Part shown: piece by piece, positions 1-6,048 of the stretch
Position numbering within the stretch: the stretch's first letter is position 1
Layout: each line of letters starts with the position of its first letter
DNA from: Pseudomonadota bacterium
Lineage (GTDB): Bacteria > Desulfobacterota > Syntrophobacteria > Syntrophobacterales > Syntrophobacteraceae
Reading direction: 5' to 3'
Length of the DNA: 7,578 bases
NCBI GenBank assembly: GCA_023416335.1
Contig: JAEZHY010000083.1
Coordinates: 1-7,578, forward strand
Made by a program: the position numbers and the translations under genes
The notes under the pieces: generated by a model
What the model was told of the DNA's origin: nothing
Seen by the model: the letters and a program-made list of their open reading frames with translations, nothing else
Databases searched by the model: none

Positions 1-35
1 AGTGAGCAGTGAGCAGTGAGCAGTGAGCAGTGAGC
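1..35. repeat. Five tandem copies of heptamer AGTGAGC
   Basis: The window opens with five perfect head-to-tail copies of the 7-mer AGTGAGC, and the array may continue beyond the left edge. The array stops at AGATCC. It is the inverted counterpart of the GTTCACY-type heptamers at 189-256, so the two arrays can face each other as arms of a large imperfect inverted repeat. An open frame can be read through it, but nothing suggests it is translated. Confidence 0.9.
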
Positions 36-99
36 AGATCCTGGACCCTCGGGAGAGATTGTCAACAACTTTTTTGCGTTTATTTCGAAGACATACATG

Positions 100-117
100 G
101 ATGGGTGACAACCCATC
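100..117. other. Perfect 7-bp hairpin with GACA loop
   Basis: GATGGGT (100-106) and ACCCATC (111-117) are exact reverse complements separated by the tetraloop GACA. No T-run follows, so it is not an intrinsic terminator. It could be a structural element in the leader RNA of the aspA-hydF operon or an operator palindrome; the sequence does not decide between them. Confidence 0.5.
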
Positions 118-149
118 ATTCTGCAGGAGAGACTTCCGGGGGACAGATT

Positions 150-186
150 TTCCGAACCGAAGCTCGGGGACCGGCGGAACTTTTTT
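150..186 (+). terminator. Terminator-like hairpin followed by T6
   Basis: TTCCG (150-154) pairs with CGGAA (175-179). After an AA bulge, CCG (157-159) pairs with CGG (172-174), leaving a 12-nt loop. One C and then six T (181-186) follow at once. This is the shape of a rho-independent terminator on the plus strand, although the stem is short and bulged. It may end transcription from an upstream gene outside the window, or act as an attenuator in the operon leader if the promoter lies before it. Confidence 0.4.
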
Positions 187-188
187 CA

Positions 189-256
189 GTTCACCGTTCA
201 CCGATCACTGTTCACTGAGTTCTCTCCAGTTAACTGCTCACTGTTCACCGTTCACT
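189..256. repeat. Degenerate heptamer repeats (G-N-T-C-A-C-Y), inverted to the left array
   Basis: Heptamers GTTCACC, GTTCACC, GATCACT, GTTCACT (189-216) are followed, after a 12-base interruption, by GTTAACT, GCTCACT, GTTCACC, GTTCACT (229-256). The family is the reverse complement of the AGTGAGC/AGTGAAC type at the left edge, and GCTCACT is its exact complement. In RNA the left heptamer can pair with GTTCACT throughout using one G-U pair. The array ends only 6 bases before the AGGA ribosome binding site of aspA. Confidence 0.85.
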
Positions 257-262
257 CTACTT

Positions 263-266
263 AGGA
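263..266 (+). promoter_or_regulatory. Ribosome binding site of aspA
   Basis: AGGA at 263-266 stands 6 bases before the ATG at 273. It decides the start: an ATG at 266, inside the same site, is in another frame and gives no meaningful protein. The site is just downstream of the heptamer array, so pairing between the two arrays could place it near the foot of a stem. Confidence 0.6.
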
Positions 267-272
267 TGGGCT

Positions 273-1703
273 ATGTCGGCTGACCTTCGGATCGAACAGG
301 ATTTTCTGGGCGAGATTGCGATACCGGAGGAAAAGCTGTTTGGATCCCACACTGCCCGTGCCCTCCGGAATTTTCCACTCTCGGGCCGCCCCGTTCATCC
401 CGAACTTATCCGTGCGTTCGGCAGGGTCAAGCTTGCCTGCGCCCGGACCAACAGAAGCCTTGGCTGGTGGGAAGACGATCCCGCCAAAGCCGATGCAATC
501 GAGCGCGCCTGCATCGAAATGGCCGAAGGACTCCTGACGGAACACGTTGTCGTAGACCTCCTGCAGGGCGGGGCCGGAACGAGCACGAACATGAACGTAA
601 ACGAGGTGCTCGCAAATCGAGCCCTGGAGATGCTCGGCGATAAACGCGGCAACTACGGCAGGGTATCTCCTCTCGACGACCTGAACCTTCATCAGTCCAC
701 GAACGACACCTACCCTACCGCACTCAAGCTTGCCGCGATACGCAGATTGAGAATCCTGGAATCGCAGGTCGTTTCGCTTCAGGAGGAGTTTCAGTCGCTC
801 GAGAAGCGCTTTGCTCATGTGGTCAAGGTCGGCCGGACCCAGCTTCAGGATGCCGTGCTGACGACGCTCGGCCGGGAAATGGGCGCTTATGCCGAAGCAT
901 TCAACCGCGACCGGTGGCGCATTTATAAATGCGAGGAAAGGCTCCGCACCATTAATCTCGGCGGGACCGCCATCGGCACGGGCGTAACGGCGCCCCGCGA
1001 CTTTATCTTTCGCGTATCCGAGGCGTTGCGGACCGACACCGGGATAGGTTTTGCCCGCGCTGAAAATCTGATCGAAAACACCCAGAACGCTGACGTTTTC
1101 GTCGAAGTCTCCGGAATATTGAAAGCGTGTGCCTCAACGATTCTGAAGGTCTGTGCGGACCTGCGCCTCATGTCGAGCGGCCCCGAAAGCGGACTTGCTG
1201 AAATCGCTCTGCCCCGCCGGCAGCCGGGATCTTCGATAATGCCGGGAAAAGTGAACCCGGTCATTCCCGAAGCCGCGAGTCAGGCCGCAATGCTCGTTTT
1301 TGGCTTGGACGCATCGCTTACATATGCCTGCAGTTCCGGGAACCTCGAATTGAACCCCTTCCTGCCGCTCGTGGCGGCGTGCCTGCTGGACGGCATCGAC
1401 CTGCTCTCGAATGCGTGCGATATGCTGCGGCGCCTTTGCGTGGCCGGCATCGAAGCAAACGAAGAGAAATGTCGAAAACAGGTGTATAATTCCACTGCCG
1501 CGGCAACGGCGCTTTTGCCTGCGCTGGGCTATGAAGGGATGTGCCGGATACTGAAACGCTCCGGCGAAGAGAACAGGAGCGTCAGGGATATAGTTCTGGA
1601 GGAAGGTTTGCTGACTGCCGAACAATTCGATCGACTCATAAGCCCCGAAGCCGTCTGCAGGCTCGGCTCCGATTTCGGAAAGCCGGGAGGGTCGCGATGC
1701 TGA
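273..1703 (+). CDS. aspA: Aspartate ammonia-lyase (aspartase), hydrogenase-maturation-linked
   Basis: This soluble cytosolic enzyme of the fumarase/aspartase superfamily is predicted to convert L-aspartate to fumarate and ammonia. It has 476 residues, normal for the family. Visible signatures are GTSTNMN (102-108), HQSTND (140-145), GRTQLQDAV (187-195), LGGTAIGTG (229-237) and the catalytic loop GSSIMPGKVNP (319-329), where S320 matches the catalytic base serine of bacterial aspartases and K326/N328 the carboxylate contacts. GRTQ rather than GRTH, and the C-terminal VLEEGLLTAEQ stretch, resemble E. coli AspA more than fumarase C. The usual proline after LQDAV is leucine here. The start has AGGA 6 bases upstream. 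The last 7 bases overlap hydF, and aspartase genes are known beside hyd maturation genes in other anaerobes. I infer that it supplies ammonia for the H-cluster bridgehead amine. Argininosuccinate lyase and adenylosuccinate lyase are unlikely given these motifs. Confidence 0.9.
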   Translation: MSADLRIEQDFLGEIAIPEEKLFGSHTARALRNFPLSGRPVHPELIRAFGRVKLACARTNRSLGWWEDDPAKADAIERACIEMAEGLLTEHVVVDLLQGGAGTSTNMNVNEVLANRALEMLGDKRGNYGRVSPLDDLNLHQSTNDTYPTALKLAAIRRLRILESQVVSLQEEFQSLEKRFAHVVKVGRTQLQDAVLTTLGREMGAYAEAFNRDRWRIYKCEERLRTINLGGTAIGTGVTAPRDFIFRVSEALRTDTGIGFARAENLIENTQNADVFVEVSGILKACASTILKVCADLRLMSSGPESGLAEIALPRRQPGSSIMPGKVNPVIPEAASQAAMLVFGLDASLTYACSSGNLELNPFLPLVAACLLDGIDLLSNACDMLRRLCVAGIEANEEKCRKQVYNSTAAATALLPALGYEGMCRILKRSGEENRSVRDIVLEEGLLTAEQFDRLISPEAVCRLGSDFGKPGGSRC

Positions 1704-2935
1704 AAGCTCCGAAAAGCATGCGGATTCATATCGGGATCTTCGGCAGACGAAACGTCGGCAAATCCAGCCTGCTAAACGCGATCACCCGCCAGCAGGTTGC
1801 GATAGTATCCGAATTCGCCGGAACGACTACGGACCCGGTGGAAAAGCCGATGGAACTGCTTCCGCTCGGTCCGGTTCTCTTTATAGATACGGCCGGAATC
1901 GACGACGAAGGGGCGCTCGGAAAGCTTCGCGTGGAAAAAACGCGCCAGGTTTTCGACCGGACCGATATCGGCGTACTCGTGACGGAGACCTCGACGTGGA
2001 CCGCTTTCGAAGAGCGGGTCCTCGATGAACTTCTTGAGCGTGATATCCCCGTCATCGCCGTTTTCAATAAAAGTGATATCGGCAGCGCCGAACCCGCTCT
2101 CCTCCAATCGCTTTCAGGCCGCAAAGTAAAGACCATCCAGGCGAGCGCCCTTTCGGGAGAAGGCATTCCGCTGCTGCGCCGCGCGCTTCTCGACAGCGCT
2201 CCGGCGGACTTCATAGATAATCCGAACATCGCCGGCGATCTCGTGGGCCCCGGGGAACTGGCGGTCCTGGTGGTCCCGATCGACAAGGAAGCGCCGAAGG
2301 GACGACTTATTTTACCGCAAGTCCAGACGATACGGGACCTTCTGGACAGCGATTCGATGTGCATGGTGGTCAAAGAGCGAGAACTCCGCCGGGCGCTCGA
2401 CGGGCTGAAGAGCCCGCCCAGGCTGGTCATTACGGACTCGCAGGCCTTTTTGAAGGTAGCCGCGGATACGCCGCCCGGCATTCCCATGACCAGCTTCTCG
2501 ATTCTTTTCTCGCGGTTCAAAGGGGATCTTTTGACCCAGGTCGAAGGTGCGCTTGCGGTCGAAAGCCTCGGGACCGACGACCGGGTGCTGATTGCAGAAG
2601 CATGCAGCCATCATCCGATTGCGGAAGACATAGGCCGTGTGAAAATCCCGCGCTGGCTGACCCAGTATACGGGAGGGAAACTCCAGATCGAGCACGTCCA
2701 GGGGCGCGATTTTCCGGCGGACGTTTCCCCGTATAAGCTCATTGTCCATTGCGGGGCCTGCATGTGGAACCGCAGGGAAATGCTGAGCCGGATTTTTCAC
2801 TGCCGGCAGGCGGGGGTCCCTATCACCAACTATGGCCTTGTTATTGCTTACAGTCTTGGCATAATGGAAAGAGCGCTGGAACCTTTCCCTGCAGCACTTG
2901 AGCTGTTAAGAAGCAGAAAGCGAAAAGCCTGTTGA
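1697..2935 (+). CDS. hydF: [FeFe]-hydrogenase maturation GTPase HydF
   Basis: HydF is the GTPase and scaffold on which the 2Fe subcluster of the H-cluster is completed and from which it is passed to apo-hydrogenase. The 412-residue product has an Era/TrmE-like G domain: P-loop GRRNVGKSS (16-24), switch threonines GTTT (42-45), DTAG (64-67), NKSD (124-127) and SAL (150-152). A dimerisation region follows, then the C-terminal Fe-S domain with C303-x-H305, then H351-C352-x-x-C355. The 45-residue spacing fits the HydF signature CxHx(about 44-53)HCxxC. I chose the ATG at 1697 because GGGAGG stands 6 bases upstream and translation then begins just before the G domain. The frame is open further upstream, but that part overlaps the aspA end and adds nothing HydF-like. 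The 7-base overlap with aspA suggests translational coupling. The signature histidine and cysteines separate it from ordinary TrmE/Der GTPases. Confidence 0.96.
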   Translation: MLKAPKSMRIHIGIFGRRNVGKSSLLNAITRQQVAIVSEFAGTTTDPVEKPMELLPLGPVLFIDTAGIDDEGALGKLRVEKTRQVFDRTDIGVLVTETSTWTAFEERVLDELLERDIPVIAVFNKSDIGSAEPALLQSLSGRKVKTIQASALSGEGIPLLRRALLDSAPADFIDNPNIAGDLVGPGELAVLVVPIDKEAPKGRLILPQVQTIRDLLDSDSMCMVVKERELRRALDGLKSPPRLVITDSQAFLKVAADTPPGIPMTSFSILFSRFKGDLLTQVEGALAVESLGTDDRVLIAEACSHHPIAEDIGRVKIPRWLTQYTGGKLQIEHVQGRDFPADVSPYKLIVHCGACMWNRREMLSRIFHCRQAGVPITNYGLVIAYSLGIMERALEPFPAALELLRSRKRKAC

Positions 2936-2969
2936 TTCTTTCGATTCGGTTCTGATCTCGGGGTACTCG

Positions 2970-4088
2970 ATGCTGTCCGATTACGGCTTCAATCACAAGA
3001 CGGTTCTTGGCCTGCTGAAGGAGGAAGATTCAGCCCGGCTGGAGGAACTGTGGCAAGCCGCCGACGCGACCCGAAAGGAATTCGTCGGAGATGCGGTCCA
3101 TTTCCGCGCGCTCATCGAGATCTCCAACATGTGCGTTCGTCAGTGCGCCTATTGCGGACTGCGCGCCGGGAATTCCCTCCTGGAACGATACCGCATGACG
3201 GTCGAGGAAATCATTCAGTGCGTGCGCGACGCCGACGGGCTCGGGATCGGGACAGTGGTGCTTCAGTCGGCCGAAGATTACGGGCTGTCGGCGGAATGGA
3301 TTGCCTCGATTATCAGGCGCATCAAGAGCGAAACCCCGATGGCGGTGACACTCAGCCTGGGCGAACGTCCGGAGTCAGACCTCGAAATGTGGCGGGAAGC
3401 GGGAGCGAATCGTTATTTCCTGCGTTTCGAGACTTCCGATTCGGTACTCTACGGGAAGATTCATCCACTTCTGCCTTCGCGTCCGGTTAACCGGATCGAA
3501 ATGCTGAAAGTGCTCAAATCGATGGGATATGAGGCCGGAAGCGGCGTAATGATCGGCATTCCCGGACAGAGCTACGAAAGCCTGGCCGATGATATTCTGC
3601 TTTTCCGCGAACTGGACCTGGACATGATCGGGGTCGGCCCCTGGCTGCCCCACCCGGCAACCCCTCTCGGCTCCGGCGGATTTATTCCGGCTTCGCCCGG
3701 CGTCCAGGTTCCGAACTCCGAACTCATGACTTACAAGACGGTTGCTCTGACGCGCCTTCTCTGCCCCGAATCCAACATCCCCGCGACTACCGCCCTGGCA
3801 ACCGTGAACACCACGGGCGGCTACGAACTGGGACTTCGACGCGGAGCAAACGTCATAATGCCGAATTTCACGCCTTATGAGTACCGAAGGAAGTATGAGA
3901 TTTATCCGAAAAAGGCACTCCTGTTCGATGCAAAATCGAACGTTGAAGCTGTCAAAGCGCGAGTTGAGGCAATCGGCCGCGTTGTTGGAAGCGGTCCGGG
4001 AACGCGTGTAAAACACCCGGATCTCCTGCCCGAGATGATGTTGATCACAGGGGGAGCACAGCATGAGCAATTCCAAAGAACCGACTGA
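2970..4088 (+). CDS. hydE: [FeFe]-hydrogenase maturation radical SAM enzyme HydE
   Basis: HydE is a radical SAM enzyme that acts on the HydG-made Fe(CO)2(CN)-cysteine synthon during assembly of the 2Fe subcluster. The 372-residue product has C55-x3-C59-x2-C62 (CVRQCAYC) for the SAM-binding [4Fe-4S] cluster, in the typical context IEISNMC...CGLRAGN, then RYRMTVEEI, VLQSAED, LRFETSD (151-157), GIPGQ (196-200), PHPATPL (227-233) and GANVIMPN (292-299), all in the order seen in HydE. The close relatives BioB and PylB are less likely beside hydF. The three C-terminal cysteines that bind a dispensable second cluster in Thermotoga HydE are absent: the matching stretch after YPKK (312-315) has no cysteine. 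GGGG, 6 bases before the ATG, is a weak ribosome binding site. It lies 34 bases after hydF, and its 3' end overlaps the next gene by 26 bases. Confidence 0.94.
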   Translation: MLSDYGFNHKTVLGLLKEEDSARLEELWQAADATRKEFVGDAVHFRALIEISNMCVRQCAYCGLRAGNSLLERYRMTVEEIIQCVRDADGLGIGTVVLQSAEDYGLSAEWIASIIRRIKSETPMAVTLSLGERPESDLEMWREAGANRYFLRFETSDSVLYGKIHPLLPSRPVNRIEMLKVLKSMGYEAGSGVMIGIPGQSYESLADDILLFRELDLDMIGVGPWLPHPATPLGSGGFIPASPGVQVPNSELMTYKTVALTRLLCPESNIPATTALATVNTTGGYELGLRRGANVIMPNFTPYEYRRKYEIYPKKALLFDAKSNVEAVKARVEAIGRVVGSGPGTRVKHPDLLPEMMLITGGAQHEQFQRTD

Positions 4089-4326
4089 GCTTGCAATCTG
4101 TATGGGAAGCTCCTGTTTTTCCAGGGGCAACAAACGCAACATCAGGCTGATCCGGGAATATATCGACGCTCACGGGCTCTGCGGCAAGGTTGTCATGAAG
4201 GGACACCTGTGCGAGGGGTTGTGCAAAGACGGCCCCAACATCACCGTAGACGGTCAGGTTTTCAACTCCATCGATTCGGAGTTCCTGGAATTTATGCTCG
4301 AGGAGCATCTCAAAGTGCAGGAATAA
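4063..4326 (+). CDS. Thioredoxin-like [2Fe-2S] ferredoxin (NuoE/HydC-type)
   Basis: This small 87-residue soluble protein has the four-cysteine pattern of the thioredoxin-fold [2Fe-2S] family: C13-x4-C18 (CMGSSC), then C50-x3-C54 (CEGLC), with 31 residues between the pairs. NuoE and the small subunits of electron-bifurcating hydrogenases use the same arrangement, but here only the cluster domain is present. A strong AGGGGGAG site sits 6 bases before the ATG. The gene starts inside the end of hydE (26-base overlap, different frame), and its stop is 9 bases before the sensory hydrogenase. It is probably an electron carrier for that hydrogenase, delivering or withdrawing electrons so that its redox state can be sensed. 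The family call is firm; the partner is inferred from position. Confidence 0.88.
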   Translation: MSNSKEPTELAICMGSSCFSRGNKRNIRLIREYIDAHGLCGKVVMKGHLCEGLCKDGPNITVDGQVFNSIDSEFLEFMLEEHLKVQE

Positions 4327-4335
4327 GGAAACGAG

Positions 4336-6048
4336 ATGAACAATCGAACCCCGATTTTCACCGAAAGGACCGAATGCCAGGACTGCTTCAAGTGCATCCG
4401 GGAGTGTCCGGTAAAGGCTATTAAGGTTGAGAACGCCTGCGCGGCGGTCATTCCGGAATTTTGCATCATGTGCGGTCACTGTGTGGAGATTTGCCCGAAC
4501 GGCGCAAAGCACGTCCGAGACGATCTCGATCGGGCACGCCGGCTGATTGCCGAAAAAAAGAAAGTCTTCGCATCCCTGGCCCCATCCTTCGTCAGTGAAT
4601 TTCCGGAAATCCCGGCGGCACAGATCATCCGCGCGTTAAAAAACCTCGGGTTCCACGGTGTTTCCGAGACCGCGCTCGGAGCGGAACGGGTTTCCGGCAG
4701 CACGGCAAAACTTATGGAAGACAGGACCCCGCGGATCATTATCTCGACGGCCTGCCCGGTGGTGGTGAACTACATCCGGAAATACTATCCGCAGTACGCC
4801 AATTGCCTGATGCCGCACGTTTCTCCGATTCTCGCCCACTGTCAGCTCCTTCGGGAGACCTACGGGCCCGATATCGGGGTCGTATTTTTCAGCCCTTGCA
4901 TCGGGAAAAAGGGAGAAGCAGACGCGAACCCCGACTTGCTGGACGTTGCCCTCACCTTCGAGGACATGCGGCGCTGGATCATAGACGACGGTTTTTCCTT
5001 CGAAGCGGGTACCCCCGAAACCGAGCGGTTCGTCCCCTACTCGGCCCAGGAAGGCGCGCTCTATCCAATAGACGGCGGCATGATGGCCGGCATCAAGGCA
5101 AGCTGCAGCATCATGGAAGCCGATTGCATGTCTTTTTCCGGCATTCGGAACATCAAACGGGCGATTTCGGGCCTCAACGAAATGCGCCTGGCCCAACCGA
5201 TCTTTCTTGAACTGATGGCCTGCGAAGGCGGATGCGTAAACGGTCCCAAATCCAGCCAGCGCAGCGCGACCGCCTGGAAGCGGTGCCAGATCATCCAGTA
5301 TTCAAAATATCCCAAGACCGAAATCCCACGTCCACTGCATGCGCCGGTCATGACCGACATCACCCCGGATCCCGTGCCGGTGAAGGAGTACAGCGACAAG
5401 ATCATCCAGCAGGTGCTCCAGACCGTGGGCAAGTACGGCCCGGAGGACGAACTCAACTGCGGCGGCTGCGGGTACGACAACTGCCGCGAATTCGCCAAAG
5501 CCCTGATCGACGGCAAGGCGGAAAAGGTGATGTGCGTCACCTACATGCGCAAGCTCGCCCAGAAGAAGACAAACGCTCTGATGGAAAAGGTCCCGAGCGC
5601 GATTGTGCTGGTCGATGAGGACATTCGGATCATCGAATGCAATCTCAACTTCGCGAAGATTCTGGGCCCCGACGTGGAAAAGGCCTTCCGGAGCAAGCCG
5701 GGCCTCGAAGGCGTTTTCCTGCGTGAAATCGCCCCCTTCTATTCGCTCTTCAAGACAGTGCTCGAAAAAGAGGAGGACATACTCAACCGGGACCTCCGTT
5801 ACAAAAAATCAGTGCTGCACGTGGACATTTTCTCCATTGAGAAGCGCCGGGTCGTCGGCGGCATTTTCCAGGACATCACGAAGCCCACGATCCACAAAGA
5901 AGCCATGATCCAGAAAGCCCAGGACGTCATCAAAAAGAACCTTTCGACAGTGCAGCAAATCGCCTACCTGCTCGGTGAAAATGCGGCGGAATCCGAAGTG
6001 ATTCTGAATTCCATCATCCAGTCCATAACAACGCCGGAGTTGGAATGA
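4336..6048 (+). CDS. hydS: Sensory [FeFe]-hydrogenase with ferredoxin, H-cluster, Fe-S and PAS domains (HydS, group C)
   Basis: This predicted cytosolic H2/redox sensor has 570 residues. Domain order: two [4Fe-4S] ferredoxin motifs (C14, C17, C20, C24 and C43, C46, C49, C53); an H-cluster domain (about 80-320) with TACP (138-141), SPCIGKKGE (186-194) and ELMACEGGCVNGP (292-304), giving ligands C140, C188, C296 and C300; a four-cysteine Fe-S domain NCGGCGYDNC...C (C375, C378, C383, C400); a PAS domain (about 412-515); and a helical tail (about 520-565). There is no histidine kinase domain. The motifs differ from catalytic enzymes: TSCCP is TACP, so the proton-relay cysteine is A139; MPC is SPC; and the usual GGGQP ending is absent. 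These are marks of sensory group C enzymes, and the phosphatase gene next door points to the phosphatase-linked subtype. AAGGA is 6 bases before the ATG; the stop overlaps the phosphatase start as ATGA. H2 production as its main job is unlikely but not excluded. Confidence 0.93.
   Translation: MNNRTPIFTERTECQDCFKCIRECPVKAIKVENACAAVIPEFCIMCGHCVEICPNGAKHVRDDLDRARRLIAEKKKVFASLAPSFVSEFPEIPAAQIIRALKNLGFHGVSETALGAERVSGSTAKLMEDRTPRIIISTACPVVVNYIRKYYPQYANCLMPHVSPILAHCQLLRETYGPDIGVVFFSPCIGKKGEADANPDLLDVALTFEDMRRWIIDDGFSFEAGTPETERFVPYSAQEGALYPIDGGMMAGIKASCSIMEADCMSFSGIRNIKRAISGLNEMRLAQPIFLELMACEGGCVNGPKSSQRSATAWKRCQIIQYSKYPKTEIPRPLHAPVMTDITPDPVPVKEYSDKIIQQVLQTVGKYGPEDELNCGGCGYDNCREFAKALIDGKAEKVMCVTYMRKLAQKKTNALMEKVPSAIVLVDEDIRIIECNLNFAKILGPDVEKAFRSKPGLEGVFLREIAPFYSLFKTVLEKEEDILNRDLRYKKSVLHVDIFSIEKRRVVGGIFQDITKPTIHKEAMIQKAQDVIKKNLSTVQQIAYLLGENAAESEVILNSIIQSITTPELE

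Larger units (their letters stand above)
36..188. other. Non-coding stretch between inverted heptamer arrays
   Basis: This stretch lies between the heptamer arrays upstream of aspA. It has no convincing gene: the open frames crossing it begin inside the repeat, lack a ribosome binding site and have no recognisable protein content. It contains two T6 runs (70-75 and 181-186), a perfect 7-bp hairpin and a terminator-like hairpin, which are listed separately. A promoter for the operon should be here or further upstream, but I cannot point to a convincing -35/-10 pair. Confidence 0.6.

Noticed and set aside
59..86. Sigma-70 promoter: TTGTCA (59-64) with TATTTC (81-86)
   Set aside because: The -35 resembles the consensus, but the -10 matches only three of six positions with a 16-base spacer; too weak to list as a feature.
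121..180. Glycine-riboswitch-like pieces (GGAGAGAC, GGACAG)
   Set aside because: The conserved core segments are not in the right order or spacing and no aptamer fold could be built by hand.
23..283. Open frame of 86 codons, and another of 62 codons from 30, over the upstream region
   Set aside because: They begin inside or beside the heptamer array, lack a ribosome binding site, cross hairpins and the T6 run, and give low-complexity or unrecognisable peptides.
1541..1696. Longer hydF start inside aspA
   Set aside because: The extra 52 residues are aspA sequence read out of frame, look unlike HydF, and the ATG at 1697 has GGGAGG at ideal spacing.
1726..2520. Long minus-strand open frame (264 codons) opposite hydF
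   Set aside because: It is a serine/arginine-rich shadow of GC-rich coding DNA, with no recognisable motif, while the plus strand encodes complete HydF.
3375..4142. Minus-strand open frame (255 codons) opposite hydE
   Set aside because: It is a shadow frame without motifs, spanning the end of hydE and the start of the ferredoxin gene, both well supported on the plus strand.
4336..6048. Catalytic bifurcating or ferredoxin-dependent [FeFe]-hydrogenase
   Set aside because: TACP, SPC and missing GGGQP motifs, a C-terminal PAS domain and the phosphatase neighbour fit a sensory group C enzyme, and no NuoF-like flavin subunit is present.
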